DNA of 64,000 nucleotides, taken from NCBI GenBank assembly GCA_947493215.1, contig CANLQE010000001.1, forward strand, positions 1,923,404 to 1,987,403, given 5' to 3'. Below the pieces are notes generated by a model. That model ran no database searches and was not told where the DNA came from. It saw only the letters and a program-made list of their open reading frames with translations. The position numbers were made by a program, and so were the translations under genes. The stretch's first letter is position 1, and each line of letters begins with the position of its first letter. Shown piece by piece: positions 31,218 to 39,498 of this stretch. The DNA comes from an uncultured Sphingomonadaceae bacterium. Lineage in GTDB: Bacteria > Pseudomonadota > Alphaproteobacteria > Sphingomonadales > Sphingomonadaceae.

Positions 31218-31892
31218 TTAGCGGACTCTTGGGCCGCCAAAAGGCAGTGGCGGAGGTGCGCGTCGTGCGCCGCGTGGCAACTGTGCCTGAAACGCCCGGC
31301 CGCAATGCTCAACACAATAAGGGAAGCCAGGATTAACCTCTTCGCCGCAGAAATGGAAATCGGGTTCGCCAGGATGATTCATCGGCCAGCGGCAAATTCT
31401 GTCATTCAAATCTAACAAGCTTGTCTTGTCCGCGATTTCCTCGCTAGGCTTTGCGGGAACCAAACGACGCGGCGGTGCCGGTGGTATCGGCGCTTGTTGA
31501 TCGCCTGGACCCTGACGCAAAAAGCCGCCTGGTCCAACGGAAACGATTTTCGGTCCGTCTGGTTTTGGCATTTTCGACTGTTGTGCAGCATGGGTGCGGG
31601 CAGCGGGCGTCGGCGGCGGCATTGCACGCCGCGCGACATGTTCTTCTTTCTGCTTTGGCTTTTTGGTTGCTTTAATCGCAGCCTTTTTGGGTTTTGCTGC
31701 CGGTTTCTCACCTTTCGCCGTCTTTGCTTTCGCTTTTACCGGGGAAGGCCGTGATTTTAAGCCAAGGCGATGGGCCTTGCCGATGACGGCATTTCGGCTA
31801 ACGCCACCAAGTTCTTCGGCGATCTGACTGGCTGTCAGGCCTTTTTCCCACATCTGTTTAAGATGATCAATACGTTCGTCAGTCCAAGCCAT
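31218..31892 (-). CDS. gcrA: GcrA cell-cycle regulator
   Basis: 224 residues from ATG 31892. The N-terminal DNA-binding part 'MAWTDERIDHLKQMWEKGL' and 'SQIAEELGGVSRNAVIGKAHRLGL' is the diagnostic GcrA sequence. The C-terminal sigma70-binding part ends with 'CRWPMNHPGEPDFHFCGEE' and 'YCVEHCGRAFQ'. GcrA works with sigma70 at CcrM-methylated promoters in Alphaproteobacteria. The linker (about residues 48-150) is long and very rich in Lys/Ala/Pro; typical GcrA is ~170 residues. The frame extends 11 codons upstream, but the chosen start is the family start. Confidence 0.95.
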   Translation of the reverse strand: MAWTDERIDHLKQMWEKGLTASQIAEELGGVSRNAVIGKAHRLGLKSRPSPVKAKAKTAKGEKPAAKPKKAAIKATKKPKQKEEHVARRAMPPPTPAARTHAAQQSKMPKPDGPKIVSVGPGGFLRQGPGDQQAPIPPAPPRRLVPAKPSEEIADKTSLLDLNDRICRWPMNHPGEPDFHFCGEEVNPGFPYCVEHCGRAFQAQLPRGARRAPPPLPFGGPRVR

Positions 31893-32017
31893 GCAAAATC
31901 CTAAACATTCTAATTTCGAACTCAATATAAGTCATATGACCAGATATTCAATCGGACATATTATGGTTGGCAAATATTGGTTGTGATTGCTCTCGGGAGC
32001 CGATAGGCGAAAAGCTT

Positions 32018-32875
32018 ATGTTAGACCAGCCCAAAAATAACACAGCAGATCAACCCGAGTTTATCGCGCAAACCTACGCAGAGCCTGGTGTAGCGGTTAT
32101 TCGAGGTGTCAACTGGGGTGGTTTTTTTGCGCTCTACTGGAAAGAAGTACGGCGCTTTTTCAAAGTACAACTTCAGACGGTGTGGGCCCCTTCGATTACC
32201 ACCCTACTATTTTTGGTGATCTTCACTGTAGCATTGGGCAGGGGCGACCGCACTGTTTTGGGCGTGCCATTCGCCGATTTTATCGCGCCTGGTCTGATTT
32301 GCATGGGTATGATCCAAAACGCGTTCGCCAATAGCAGCTTTGCTCTGTTGGTCGGAAAAATTCAAGGGACCATTGTGGACTACCTGATGCCACCGTTGTC
32401 CGTCGGAGAATTGTTAGCTGGCTTGGTTGGAGCATCTTTAACACGAGCGGCGCTGGTTGGTTTTGCCGTATGGTTGGCTATGGCGCTCTGGCCAGGGGTT
32501 GATGTCAGCGTTAATCATTGGTGGGCCGTGATCTGGTTCGGCTTCATGGGGTCAGCAATGCTGGCGCTTCTGGGAGTGCTGACTTCGATATGGGCTGAGA
32601 AATTCGACCATGCAGCGGCCGTCACTAATTTTGTCGTTGCTCCTGCGGCGCTGTTGTCCGGAACGTTCTATTCTATCGATAGGCTCTCCCCGACATTTCA
32701 GGCGATTAGTCATGCCAATCCGTTTTTCTATGCGATTTCCGGCTTCCGCTACGGATTTTTGGGGGAAGCTGATTCGCCCGTAATGGTGGGTTCTGCAGTC
32801 CTACTTGCCATCAACGTGGCGTTGACAGCATTATGTTATGCTCTGCTCAAAAAAGGCTGGAAGATTAAGTCCTAA
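32018..32875 (+). CDS. ABC-2 type transporter permease
   Basis: 285 residues, six transmembrane helices. It has the ABC-2 permease pattern: cytoplasmic 'FFALYWKEVRRFFKV' coupling start, 'FIAPGLICMGMIQNAFANSSFALLVGKIQGTIVDYLMPPLS', and 'PAALLSGTFYSIDRL'. Substrate unknown. No ATPase gene lies beside it. The ATG at 32018 has 'ggcgaaaag' before it; an upstream TTG (31967) is less likely. Confidence 0.85.
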   Translation: MLDQPKNNTADQPEFIAQTYAEPGVAVIRGVNWGGFFALYWKEVRRFFKVQLQTVWAPSITTLLFLVIFTVALGRGDRTVLGVPFADFIAPGLICMGMIQNAFANSSFALLVGKIQGTIVDYLMPPLSVGELLAGLVGASLTRAALVGFAVWLAMALWPGVDVSVNHWWAVIWFGFMGSAMLALLGVLTSIWAEKFDHAAAVTNFVVAPAALLSGTFYSIDRLSPTFQAISHANPFFYAISGFRYGFLGEADSPVMVGSAVLLAINVALTALCYALLKKGWKIKS

Positions 32876-32889
32876 CGTATCGAAGCGGA

Positions 32890-33270
32890 TCAATGCCGGT
32901 GAATTTGATGCAGCTGATATTTCCCACCATTCACAGCTTTAAACATTCGACCTACCTCGGGATGCGTCACAGGCTCGCCGCTGTTATCTTCTAGTAGGTT
33001 TTGTTGGCTGACATAAGCAACATAGCTGCTATCGGCATTTTCTGCCAAAAGATGATAAAATGGTTGATCCTTAGATGGCTGCAGATCTTTTGGAATGGCA
33101 TCATACCATTCATCACTATTAGCAAAAACCGGATCGATATCATAAATTACGCCGCGAAAATCAAATAGCCGATGTTTTACGACATCACCAATCGTGAAAT
33201 TGGCTTTCAACACCGATGGCGTATCCTTGGGAAGCGGATTAGTTGAAGCAAGATGTTTGGTTTGAACCAT
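32890..33270 (-). CDS. hspQ: HspQ / YccV-like hemimethylated-DNA-binding domain protein
   Basis: 126 residues. 'FTIGDVVKHRLFDFRGVIYDIDP' and 'QPFYHLLAEN...YVAYVSQQNL' define the YccV/HspQ fold, related to a heat-shock factor that modulates Lon in enterobacteria and to a hemimethylated DNA binder. The first ~20 residues are extra. Convergent with the ABC-2 permease gene, 14 bases apart. Confidence 0.88.
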   Translation of the reverse strand: MVQTKHLASTNPLPKDTPSVLKANFTIGDVVKHRLFDFRGVIYDIDPVFANSDEWYDAIPKDLQPSKDQPFYHLLAENADSSYVAYVSQQNLLEDNSGEPVTHPEVGRMFKAVNGGKYQLHQIHRH

Positions 33271-33431
33271 ATATGCAATTTAGTCAGTTACCCGACAGAT
33301 GCAAGCATTCGCCATTGTTTTGTCATCGCGGTTTCTCGCTTGGCAATCAGCAGTTCATAGTTTAAGCGCGCGGCACGTTCGACAGAGATGGCCGTCTGGG
33401 GCCATGGTTCCCGAGGCTATTGCCGAAGTGC

Positions 33432-33521
33432 GGAGAGGTGCCAGAGTGGTCGAATGGGGCGGTCTCGAAAACCGTTGTGCGAGCGATCGTACCCAGGGTT
33501 CGAATCCCTGTCTCTCCGCCA
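33432..33521 (+). tRNA. tRNA-Ser (CGA anticodon)
   Basis: 90-base cloverleaf with a long variable arm, as expected for a class II tRNA. Acceptor stem GGAGAGG pairs with TCTCTCC plus discriminator G, and the CCA is encoded (33519-33521). The anticodon loop CTCGAAA gives anticodon CGA (reads UCG codons). T-arm 'GGGTTCGAATCCC' is perfect. Confidence 0.95.
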
Positions 33522-33726
33522 AACCATAGGTGAATATTCAAAGATATTAGTTTCACTAGTTGGTATTCCATTCGGTTTAACAGATGCTTCAGGCTGCTCC
33601 ATATCTGGACATAGTGGCTAGTCAGGCAATCTAATAACCATTTTGTCCAATAAAGGCTGGGAAACACAGCGTTTTTTTGGCAGGATGGTTTTAGCCCGGA
33701 TGGGTGTAGATTATTTGAGGGATAAT

Positions 33727-35487
33727 ATGGCTGATCGAGATTCCCATTTGCAGGATGTACTTAAGGCACCTGAGGGGCCGCATATTGGTGCGCTATTTGA
33801 TTTCGATGGCACTATCATTGCCGGTTATTCTGCGACAGCCATGCTGTGGGAGAAGATTAAACGTCGGGAGATGACAGCTGAAGAGCTGGTTGAGACTGCC
33901 AATGTGATGGCCCAATATAGTATGGGCAGCATGGGTTTTTCTGGCCTGATGATGGCTGCATCCAAGTTCATGAAGGGCGTCACAGAAGATAGCTATTTCG
34001 AGTTTGGTGAAGAGCTTTATGAAAAGCATATTGCGCGGAAAGTTTATCCGGAATCCAGAGAACTCATCGAAGCGCATATGGCCAAGGGCCACACCGTTGC
34101 TATTGTATCTTCGGCGACCATCTATCAGATAGAGCCTACTGCGCGAGACCTGAATATCGAGCATGTATTGTGCTCGCAATATGAAGTTGAAAATGGTGAA
34201 TTTACGGGAAATATCATCCGCCCGTTATGTTTTGGTGAAGGTAAGGTTCTCGCCGCAGAAAAGCTAGCGAAAGAGCACAAGCTGGATCTAGCCAAAAGTT
34301 ATTTCTATTCGGATAGTGATGATGATCTTGAGCTGTTGGAACGGGTTGGCAAACCGCGGCCGCTTAATCCCAACGGTAAGTTGGCCGAAATTTCGAAGGA
34401 ACGCGGGTGGCCGTTACAAAAGTTTGACAGCCGTGGGCAGGGTAAACCGGTTGATTATTTGCGAACTATTTATGCAACGGGATCCCTGGTCACATCTTTT
34501 GTTGCCGGGCTGCCGATATGGGCACTGACCGGCTCACAACGCGAGGCAACCAATTTCTCGACGGGGCTTTTTGGCGATATCGCGACAGCTCTGACCGGAG
34601 TAGATTTGGATGTTTCCGGAGAAGAGAACCTGTGGGTCAACCGACCGTGTATTTTTGTCTTTAATCATCAGAGCAAGGCAGATGTTATGATCATGGCCAA
34701 GCTCGTTCGCAAGGACGTCGGGGGCATCGCCAAGAAAGAGGTTAAAGATACACCCGTTATTGGCAAGGTCATGGAAATGGCTGGGACTGTATTCGTCGAC
34801 CGTGCCGATGGCCGCAACGCCATCAAGGCAATGGAACCGCTGGTTGACGCGATCAAGATTGACGGCAAATCGATCTGTATTGCCCCAGAAGGTACGCGTA
34901 CTTTGTCACCTAAGGTAGGGCCTTTCAAGAAAGGTGCTTTTCATCTTGCGATGCAAGCTGGCGTGCCGATGGTGCCGATTGTGATTCACAATGCTGGCGA
35001 CGTGGCTCCTAAAAATGAATTTGTAATGCGACCAGCTACGGTGAAGGTAGATATCTTACCGCCAGTCGATACCAGCAAATGGAAGAAATCGACGCTGGAT
35101 GATCATGTCGCAGAGGTGCGGGCAATGTTCCTGAAGGCGTTGGGCCAAGAAGAGGACGATGTCGCGATTGCTGTAGCAGCGAAGACAAGACCTAACCGGA
35201 CAAAGCCTGTGGCGGTGAAGCAGACGACCCCTGCCAAAGTTTTGCGCGGCGGCAAGACAGCAGCGAAAGTGACGCCAGCAAAGGTAACGCCGCGGAAGAA
35301 AACTGTCGCGCGCAAAACCGCAGCGTCGGCGAAGGCCAGCCCCCGGTTAACGACCGCCAATAAAGCAGTGCCGAAACCGGTGGCACGCAAGGTGAGTGCG
35401 AAAAAGTCGATCGAAAAAAAGCCGCCAGCACAAAAGCCAGTGACTAAAAAGACAAGGGCTAAAAAACCGGCCGTGTCAAAAAAATAG
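33727..35487 (+). CDS. HAD-IB phosphatase fused to PlsC-type acyltransferase with basic histone-like tail
   Basis: 586 residues from ATG 33727 ('gaggga' just upstream). Residues ~20-235 are a HAD-IB phosphatase (motif I 'DFDGT' 25-29, motif II 'IVSSAT', motif III/IV 'YFYSDSDDDLELL'). Residues ~295-460 are an AGPAT/PlsC acyltransferase with His314-x4-Asp319 ('NHQSKAD') and 'PEGTR' 387-391. This is the architecture of mycobacterial PlsC (Rv2483c). Predicted role: acylating lysophosphatidate and dephosphorylating phosphatidate (or a precursor), giving diacylglycerol. The last ~100 residues are a Lys/Ala/Pro/Thr-rich tail like histone H1. First gene of the lipid cluster. Confidence 0.88.
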   Translation: MADRDSHLQDVLKAPEGPHIGALFDFDGTIIAGYSATAMLWEKIKRREMTAEELVETANVMAQYSMGSMGFSGLMMAASKFMKGVTEDSYFEFGEELYEKHIARKVYPESRELIEAHMAKGHTVAIVSSATIYQIEPTARDLNIEHVLCSQYEVENGEFTGNIIRPLCFGEGKVLAAEKLAKEHKLDLAKSYFYSDSDDDLELLERVGKPRPLNPNGKLAEISKERGWPLQKFDSRGQGKPVDYLRTIYATGSLVTSFVAGLPIWALTGSQREATNFSTGLFGDIATALTGVDLDVSGEENLWVNRPCIFVFNHQSKADVMIMAKLVRKDVGGIAKKEVKDTPVIGKVMEMAGTVFVDRADGRNAIKAMEPLVDAIKIDGKSICIAPEGTRTLSPKVGPFKKGAFHLAMQAGVPMVPIVIHNAGDVAPKNEFVMRPATVKVDILPPVDTSKWKKSTLDDHVAEVRAMFLKALGQEEDDVAIAVAAKTRPNRTKPVAVKQTTPAKVLRGGKTAAKVTPAKVTPRKKTVARKTAASAKASPRLTTANKAVPKPVARKVSAKKSIEKKPPAQKPVTKKTRAKKPAVSKK

Positions 35488-35496
35488 GGAGCGAGG

Positions 35497-37842
35497 ATGG
35501 ACGAGTCAAAGGCAATAGCAAAAGCGGTACCTCTGCTGACACAGGGGCCAAAGCTATTTGTCATTGATGCCCGTAATCGTGTTGAACGCCGCTATCTGCT
35601 GGACTGGCTACACACGTCGCTTGCCGAAGGCGGCCCCGGGCGCGAAATAAACTGGATCAGCCTGCCGATATCCGATGAACGTACGCGTTTACGACTGAAA
35701 GAGCTGAATCAAAAACTGGCTGCTGAACCGGATACTATGGTGATACCGGTGCGCATAGCTTGGCGGATTCCTAATTTTGAAAAGAGCCGAGCCCTTAAAA
35801 AACGTCATGCGCTATTTGGCGACCCCCGAACGCCGGGTAGTTTTCGGGCGCGAATGATTTTGCTCCGTAACAAACGGCGGGCGCATTGCTTGACGGGTCA
35901 ACCGGCGACAATCAGTGAACTGAGGCAACGCTTTGAACAACAAAATGCTGTTGAAGTTCAAGGCGACGATGGGCATGAATTTGCCGGATTTGTTGTGCGT
36001 CAAGCCGGTCTTGTGCTCGACATTGAAGAACGCGGTCTTCGTGGACGCCGTTACAAGGTGCCTCGCTTTGTTGCCGATGGCTTGCGCACGGATCCAAAAT
36101 TCCGGGCAGCGATGACCGAATTGGCAACCGATTTGGAAAAACCCGAGACGGCGCTGTACGACGAAGCCGGCAAATATATGAAAGAGTTGATCGCTCGGCC
36201 AAGTGCTTTTTTTATCGATATGAAGGCAAAACTCGACCGTTTCATGCTGTCGCAAGGCTATGAAGACGAAGTGGTTTTCAAAAAGAGCGAACTGGCCCGT
36301 TTGCGCAAAACAATGCGGGACCATCCGACATTGCTTTTGTTCACCCATAAAACCTATATTGATGGCGTTACACCGACTGACCTAGCGTATCAAAATGATT
36401 TGCCGATGGTGCATGTATTTGGTGGGATTAATCTGGATTTCTTCGGATTGGGTTTTGTTCTGCGCCGGGCAGGGACGATTTTCATTCGCCGCAGTTTTGA
36501 GAATAATCCTGTCTATAAGCTCGTTTTGCGGCACTACGTGAGTTATCTGCTGGAAAAACGTTTCCCCATGACCTGGGCATTTGAAGGAACTCGCTCGCGG
36601 TTGGGTAAGTTAATGCCGCCGCGCTACGGTTTGCTGAAATATGTCATGGACAGCGCCAATGTGAATGACATTGAGAATGTCCACATCATTCCGGTCGTTA
36701 CCAGTTTCGATCTGATTCGCGATGTAGAGGAATATGCCAGCGAGCAAACTGGACGAGTAAAAAAAGCCGAATCTCTGAGCTGGTTTATTGGCTATTTGCG
36801 CAGCTTGCGAGAACCAATGGGCAAGGTCTACGTGGATTTTGGTAAGCCAGTCGTTGTCAAAAAGGCGCCGGAGCCAGATGACCGGATTGGGCTGTCCAAA
36901 ATCGCATTTGAAGTAGCTGTGGAGGCTAATCGCGCGACGCCGTTGACGCTCACGGCGCTTATGTGCCTTAGTTTGTTGGGAACGGCCCCTCGTGCAATGA
37001 CCGCCGATGAATTGCGAGCGGTGATCAATTTCTTCGTTGAATGGGCGCAAGAAAGAAAAATCCGGTTCAGCGATGACTTGACCCAGCAAAATCTCGAAGG
37101 CATTCAAAAAGTTGTCGACACATTGGTCAACAGCGGTTTGTTTATGCGTTATGATCAAGGGTCAAGTACGGTTTACGCCATCCAGCCTGAAAAACATCCG
37201 CTCGCGAGCTATTATCGTAACTCGATCATTCATCATTTTCTCGACAAGGCTATTATCGAGCTGTCTCTGCTTAAGGCGCGTGAAGATAAGGATAAGATTG
37301 CAGCAGAGGTATTTTGGGCCGAAACGGATCGGCTGCGTGATTTGTTTAAATTCGAATTTTTCTATCCGCCCAAAGAAGAATATCGGGAAAACTTGAAAAC
37401 TGAATTGACCCGTGCTTGCCCGGATTGGGAGATGAAACTGGACAAGGGAGGGGTGTTGTTAAAGAGTCTCACCAATCGTTTCCAGCCATTGATCGGTCAT
37501 GCGGTATTCTTGCCATTCGTTGAATCCTACACGGTTGTGTTAGATATATTGTCACGGTTGGAGCCAGGCCAAGCAATTGATAAACAAAGCTGTGTCGAGG
37601 AAGCTTTGAAAGAGGGCCGCCAAGCCTATTTGCTCCGGCGCATTACCAGTGAAGCTTCGATCGGCAAAATCTTGTTTGAAAATGGCTTCAAAATGGCCGC
37701 CAGTCAGGACTTGACCGGAGAAACAACAGAAGAGACTATCGTGAAGCGCAAGGCATTGCTGCGCAAATTTCGTGCATTGTCACGACGAATGGAAAAATCG
37801 CGCCTTGAAGTGTTGAGCCTAGCCGATAAGATTTTTGATTAA
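35497..37842 (+). CDS. plsB: Glycerol-3-phosphate 1-O-acyltransferase (PlsB)
   Basis: 781 residues, the PlsB size class. The acyltransferase core shows His284-x4-Asp289 ('HKTYID'), 'GINLDFFGLGFVLRRAGTIFIRR' and 'TWAFEGTRSRLGKLMPPRYG' (residues ~359-375), matching E. coli PlsB blocks I-III. It puts the first acyl chain on glycerol-3-phosphate at the inner membrane. It begins 9 bases after the HAD-PlsC fusion gene. In M. tuberculosis plsB2 (Rv2482c) is also next to the HAD-PlsC gene. Confidence 0.9.
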   Translation: MDESKAIAKAVPLLTQGPKLFVIDARNRVERRYLLDWLHTSLAEGGPGREINWISLPISDERTRLRLKELNQKLAAEPDTMVIPVRIAWRIPNFEKSRALKKRHALFGDPRTPGSFRARMILLRNKRRAHCLTGQPATISELRQRFEQQNAVEVQGDDGHEFAGFVVRQAGLVLDIEERGLRGRRYKVPRFVADGLRTDPKFRAAMTELATDLEKPETALYDEAGKYMKELIARPSAFFIDMKAKLDRFMLSQGYEDEVVFKKSELARLRKTMRDHPTLLLFTHKTYIDGVTPTDLAYQNDLPMVHVFGGINLDFFGLGFVLRRAGTIFIRRSFENNPVYKLVLRHYVSYLLEKRFPMTWAFEGTRSRLGKLMPPRYGLLKYVMDSANVNDIENVHIIPVVTSFDLIRDVEEYASEQTGRVKKAESLSWFIGYLRSLREPMGKVYVDFGKPVVVKKAPEPDDRIGLSKIAFEVAVEANRATPLTLTALMCLSLLGTAPRAMTADELRAVINFFVEWAQERKIRFSDDLTQQNLEGIQKVVDTLVNSGLFMRYDQGSSTVYAIQPEKHPLASYYRNSIIHHFLDKAIIELSLLKAREDKDKIAAEVFWAETDRLRDLFKFEFFYPPKEEYRENLKTELTRACPDWEMKLDKGGVLLKSLTNRFQPLIGHAVFLPFVESYTVVLDILSRLEPGQAIDKQSCVEEALKEGRQAYLLRRITSEASIGKILFENGFKMAASQDLTGETTEETIVKRKALLRKFRALSRRMEKSRLEVLSLADKIFD

Positions 37843-37868
37843 AATTATTCGATTTAGAGGAGCCGCAT

Positions 37869-39413
37869 ATGTTGCATCAGCTTAGCGCCCAAGACGCCCA
37901 GTTCCTTTATATTCAAACCGCGGAAAACCTGACTCATGTCATGGCGGTCTATGTCTATGATCCTTCAACTGCACCCACCAAGAAGGTGCGCTTCAAAGAC
38001 ATTATCGAGCATGTCCGAAGCCGGTTGCACATCTCACCGGTATTCAAGCGAAAACTCTACCGCCTGCCATTTGATATCGATCATCCCTATTGGGTGGAGG
38101 ATCAGCATTTTGACATAGAAGCGCATATTTCCCACGGGAGATTGCCGGAACCGGGTGATTGGCGACAATTTTGCATCCATGTCGCGCGCCATTTCAGCAA
38201 GCCGATGGATATGAATAGGCCGCTTTGGGATATGTACGTGGTTGAAGGGCTCGACAGAGTCAAAGGCTACGGCAAGGGCAGTTACGCGATTTTGACGCGG
38301 GTTCATCATTCCGCGATTGATGGTGCATCGGCAGCATATTTTTTTACTGCTCTTGGTGACATGGACAATAAGGGCAATCCGTTGATAAAGGTTTCGCCGT
38401 CGGACTGGGACTATGGTGATGTGCCATCGTCTTCGGATGTCATGAATCGGGCTGTGTCGAGCAATTTGTCGTCACCCGTAAAGTTGGCCAACGCTGTATT
38501 GAAACTGACTCCTACCTTGTGGGATGCTGCACAGAAAAACATGGCTAGTGATGGGCAGGGTGGCGGCTTAACTGTTCCTGAAACCCGGTTTAACGGTAAT
38601 GTTTCACCACATAAGATGTTCGATGCAGTCAGTTTCGATTTGAACGAACTCAAAGCCATGCGCACCAAAGTGGAAGGTGCTACAATCAACGATGTTGTGC
38701 TGACTGTTTGCAGTGGTGCGCTCCGTAAATATCTAATGAAGCACAAGGAATTACCAAAAGAAACGCTAGTTGCGGTTGCTCCCGTTAATGCCCGGAAGCG
38801 GGACGGTCAGGAAAATACACCCGGAAACAAGATTACTGCCATGACGGTCAAACTCTGGACGAATATTGCCGACCCGCTGGAACGGTTGGAAGCTGTCCGC
38901 AATACTACGCGGGAGACGAAGGCAGCCAAATCCGGCCTGAGTGCGCGGATCATGACGGATCTCACACAGCATATCCCAGGTGCGACTATGGCTGGGGTTG
39001 CCAAAATTCTTACCAGTGAACGTTTCGCGCCAAAGATGAGCAATGTTTTCATTTCCAACGTGCCGGGGCCACAAGTGCCTATGTATATGAATGGAGCCCA
39101 ATTAACCCATCAATATGGCATGGCACCGCTGGGTAACGGAATGGGGCTGTTTATTGCGACGCCAAGCTACAATGGCACGATGTCCTTTGCGATTACCACC
39201 GACAGAAAGATAATGCCGGACATTGAATTTTTCCGGGAATGTATTCAAACTGCCTTTGCTCAGTTGCGCGATGCCAAGCCGGTCTTAGGCAAAGGCAAAA
39301 CAAAAGCAAAGGCCCCAGCAGCCCAAAAGGCTGCGCAACCTCAAGATGCATCGGTCATGTACCGGCGGGTATCCAAGACGCCAAGAAAAGCGCAGCAGCG
39401 CCAGAAGAAATAG
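37869..39413 (+). CDS. Wax ester synthase / diacylglycerol acyltransferase (WS/DGAT)
   Basis: 514 residues. Catalytic 'HHSAIDG' at 146-152 (HHxxxDG), 'VNARKRDG', 'NVFISNVPGP' and 'PLGNGMGLFIATPSYNGTMSFAIT' are the WS/DGAT motifs. The enzyme joins acyl-CoA to diacylglycerol or fatty alcohol, giving triacylglycerol or wax ester. The C-terminal ~40 residues (from 'KGKTKAKAP') are Lys/Ala/Gln-rich and basic, unusual for the family. 'gaggag' precedes the ATG. Next to plsB by 26 bases. Confidence 0.92.
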   Translation: MLHQLSAQDAQFLYIQTAENLTHVMAVYVYDPSTAPTKKVRFKDIIEHVRSRLHISPVFKRKLYRLPFDIDHPYWVEDQHFDIEAHISHGRLPEPGDWRQFCIHVARHFSKPMDMNRPLWDMYVVEGLDRVKGYGKGSYAILTRVHHSAIDGASAAYFFTALGDMDNKGNPLIKVSPSDWDYGDVPSSSDVMNRAVSSNLSSPVKLANAVLKLTPTLWDAAQKNMASDGQGGGLTVPETRFNGNVSPHKMFDAVSFDLNELKAMRTKVEGATINDVVLTVCSGALRKYLMKHKELPKETLVAVAPVNARKRDGQENTPGNKITAMTVKLWTNIADPLERLEAVRNTTRETKAAKSGLSARIMTDLTQHIPGATMAGVAKILTSERFAPKMSNVFISNVPGPQVPMYMNGAQLTHQYGMAPLGNGMGLFIATPSYNGTMSFAITTDRKIMPDIEFFRECIQTAFAQLRDAKPVLGKGKTKAKAPAAQKAAQPQDASVMYRRVSKTPRKAQQRQKK

Positions 39414-39498
39414 CAGTGGATAACTATGGGGGTTTCCCGTTAACGGGTGTCTTTCCCCAGCAAAGCGTGTAGTCGCGCTGAAAGTAAGCGAGTAAAAT

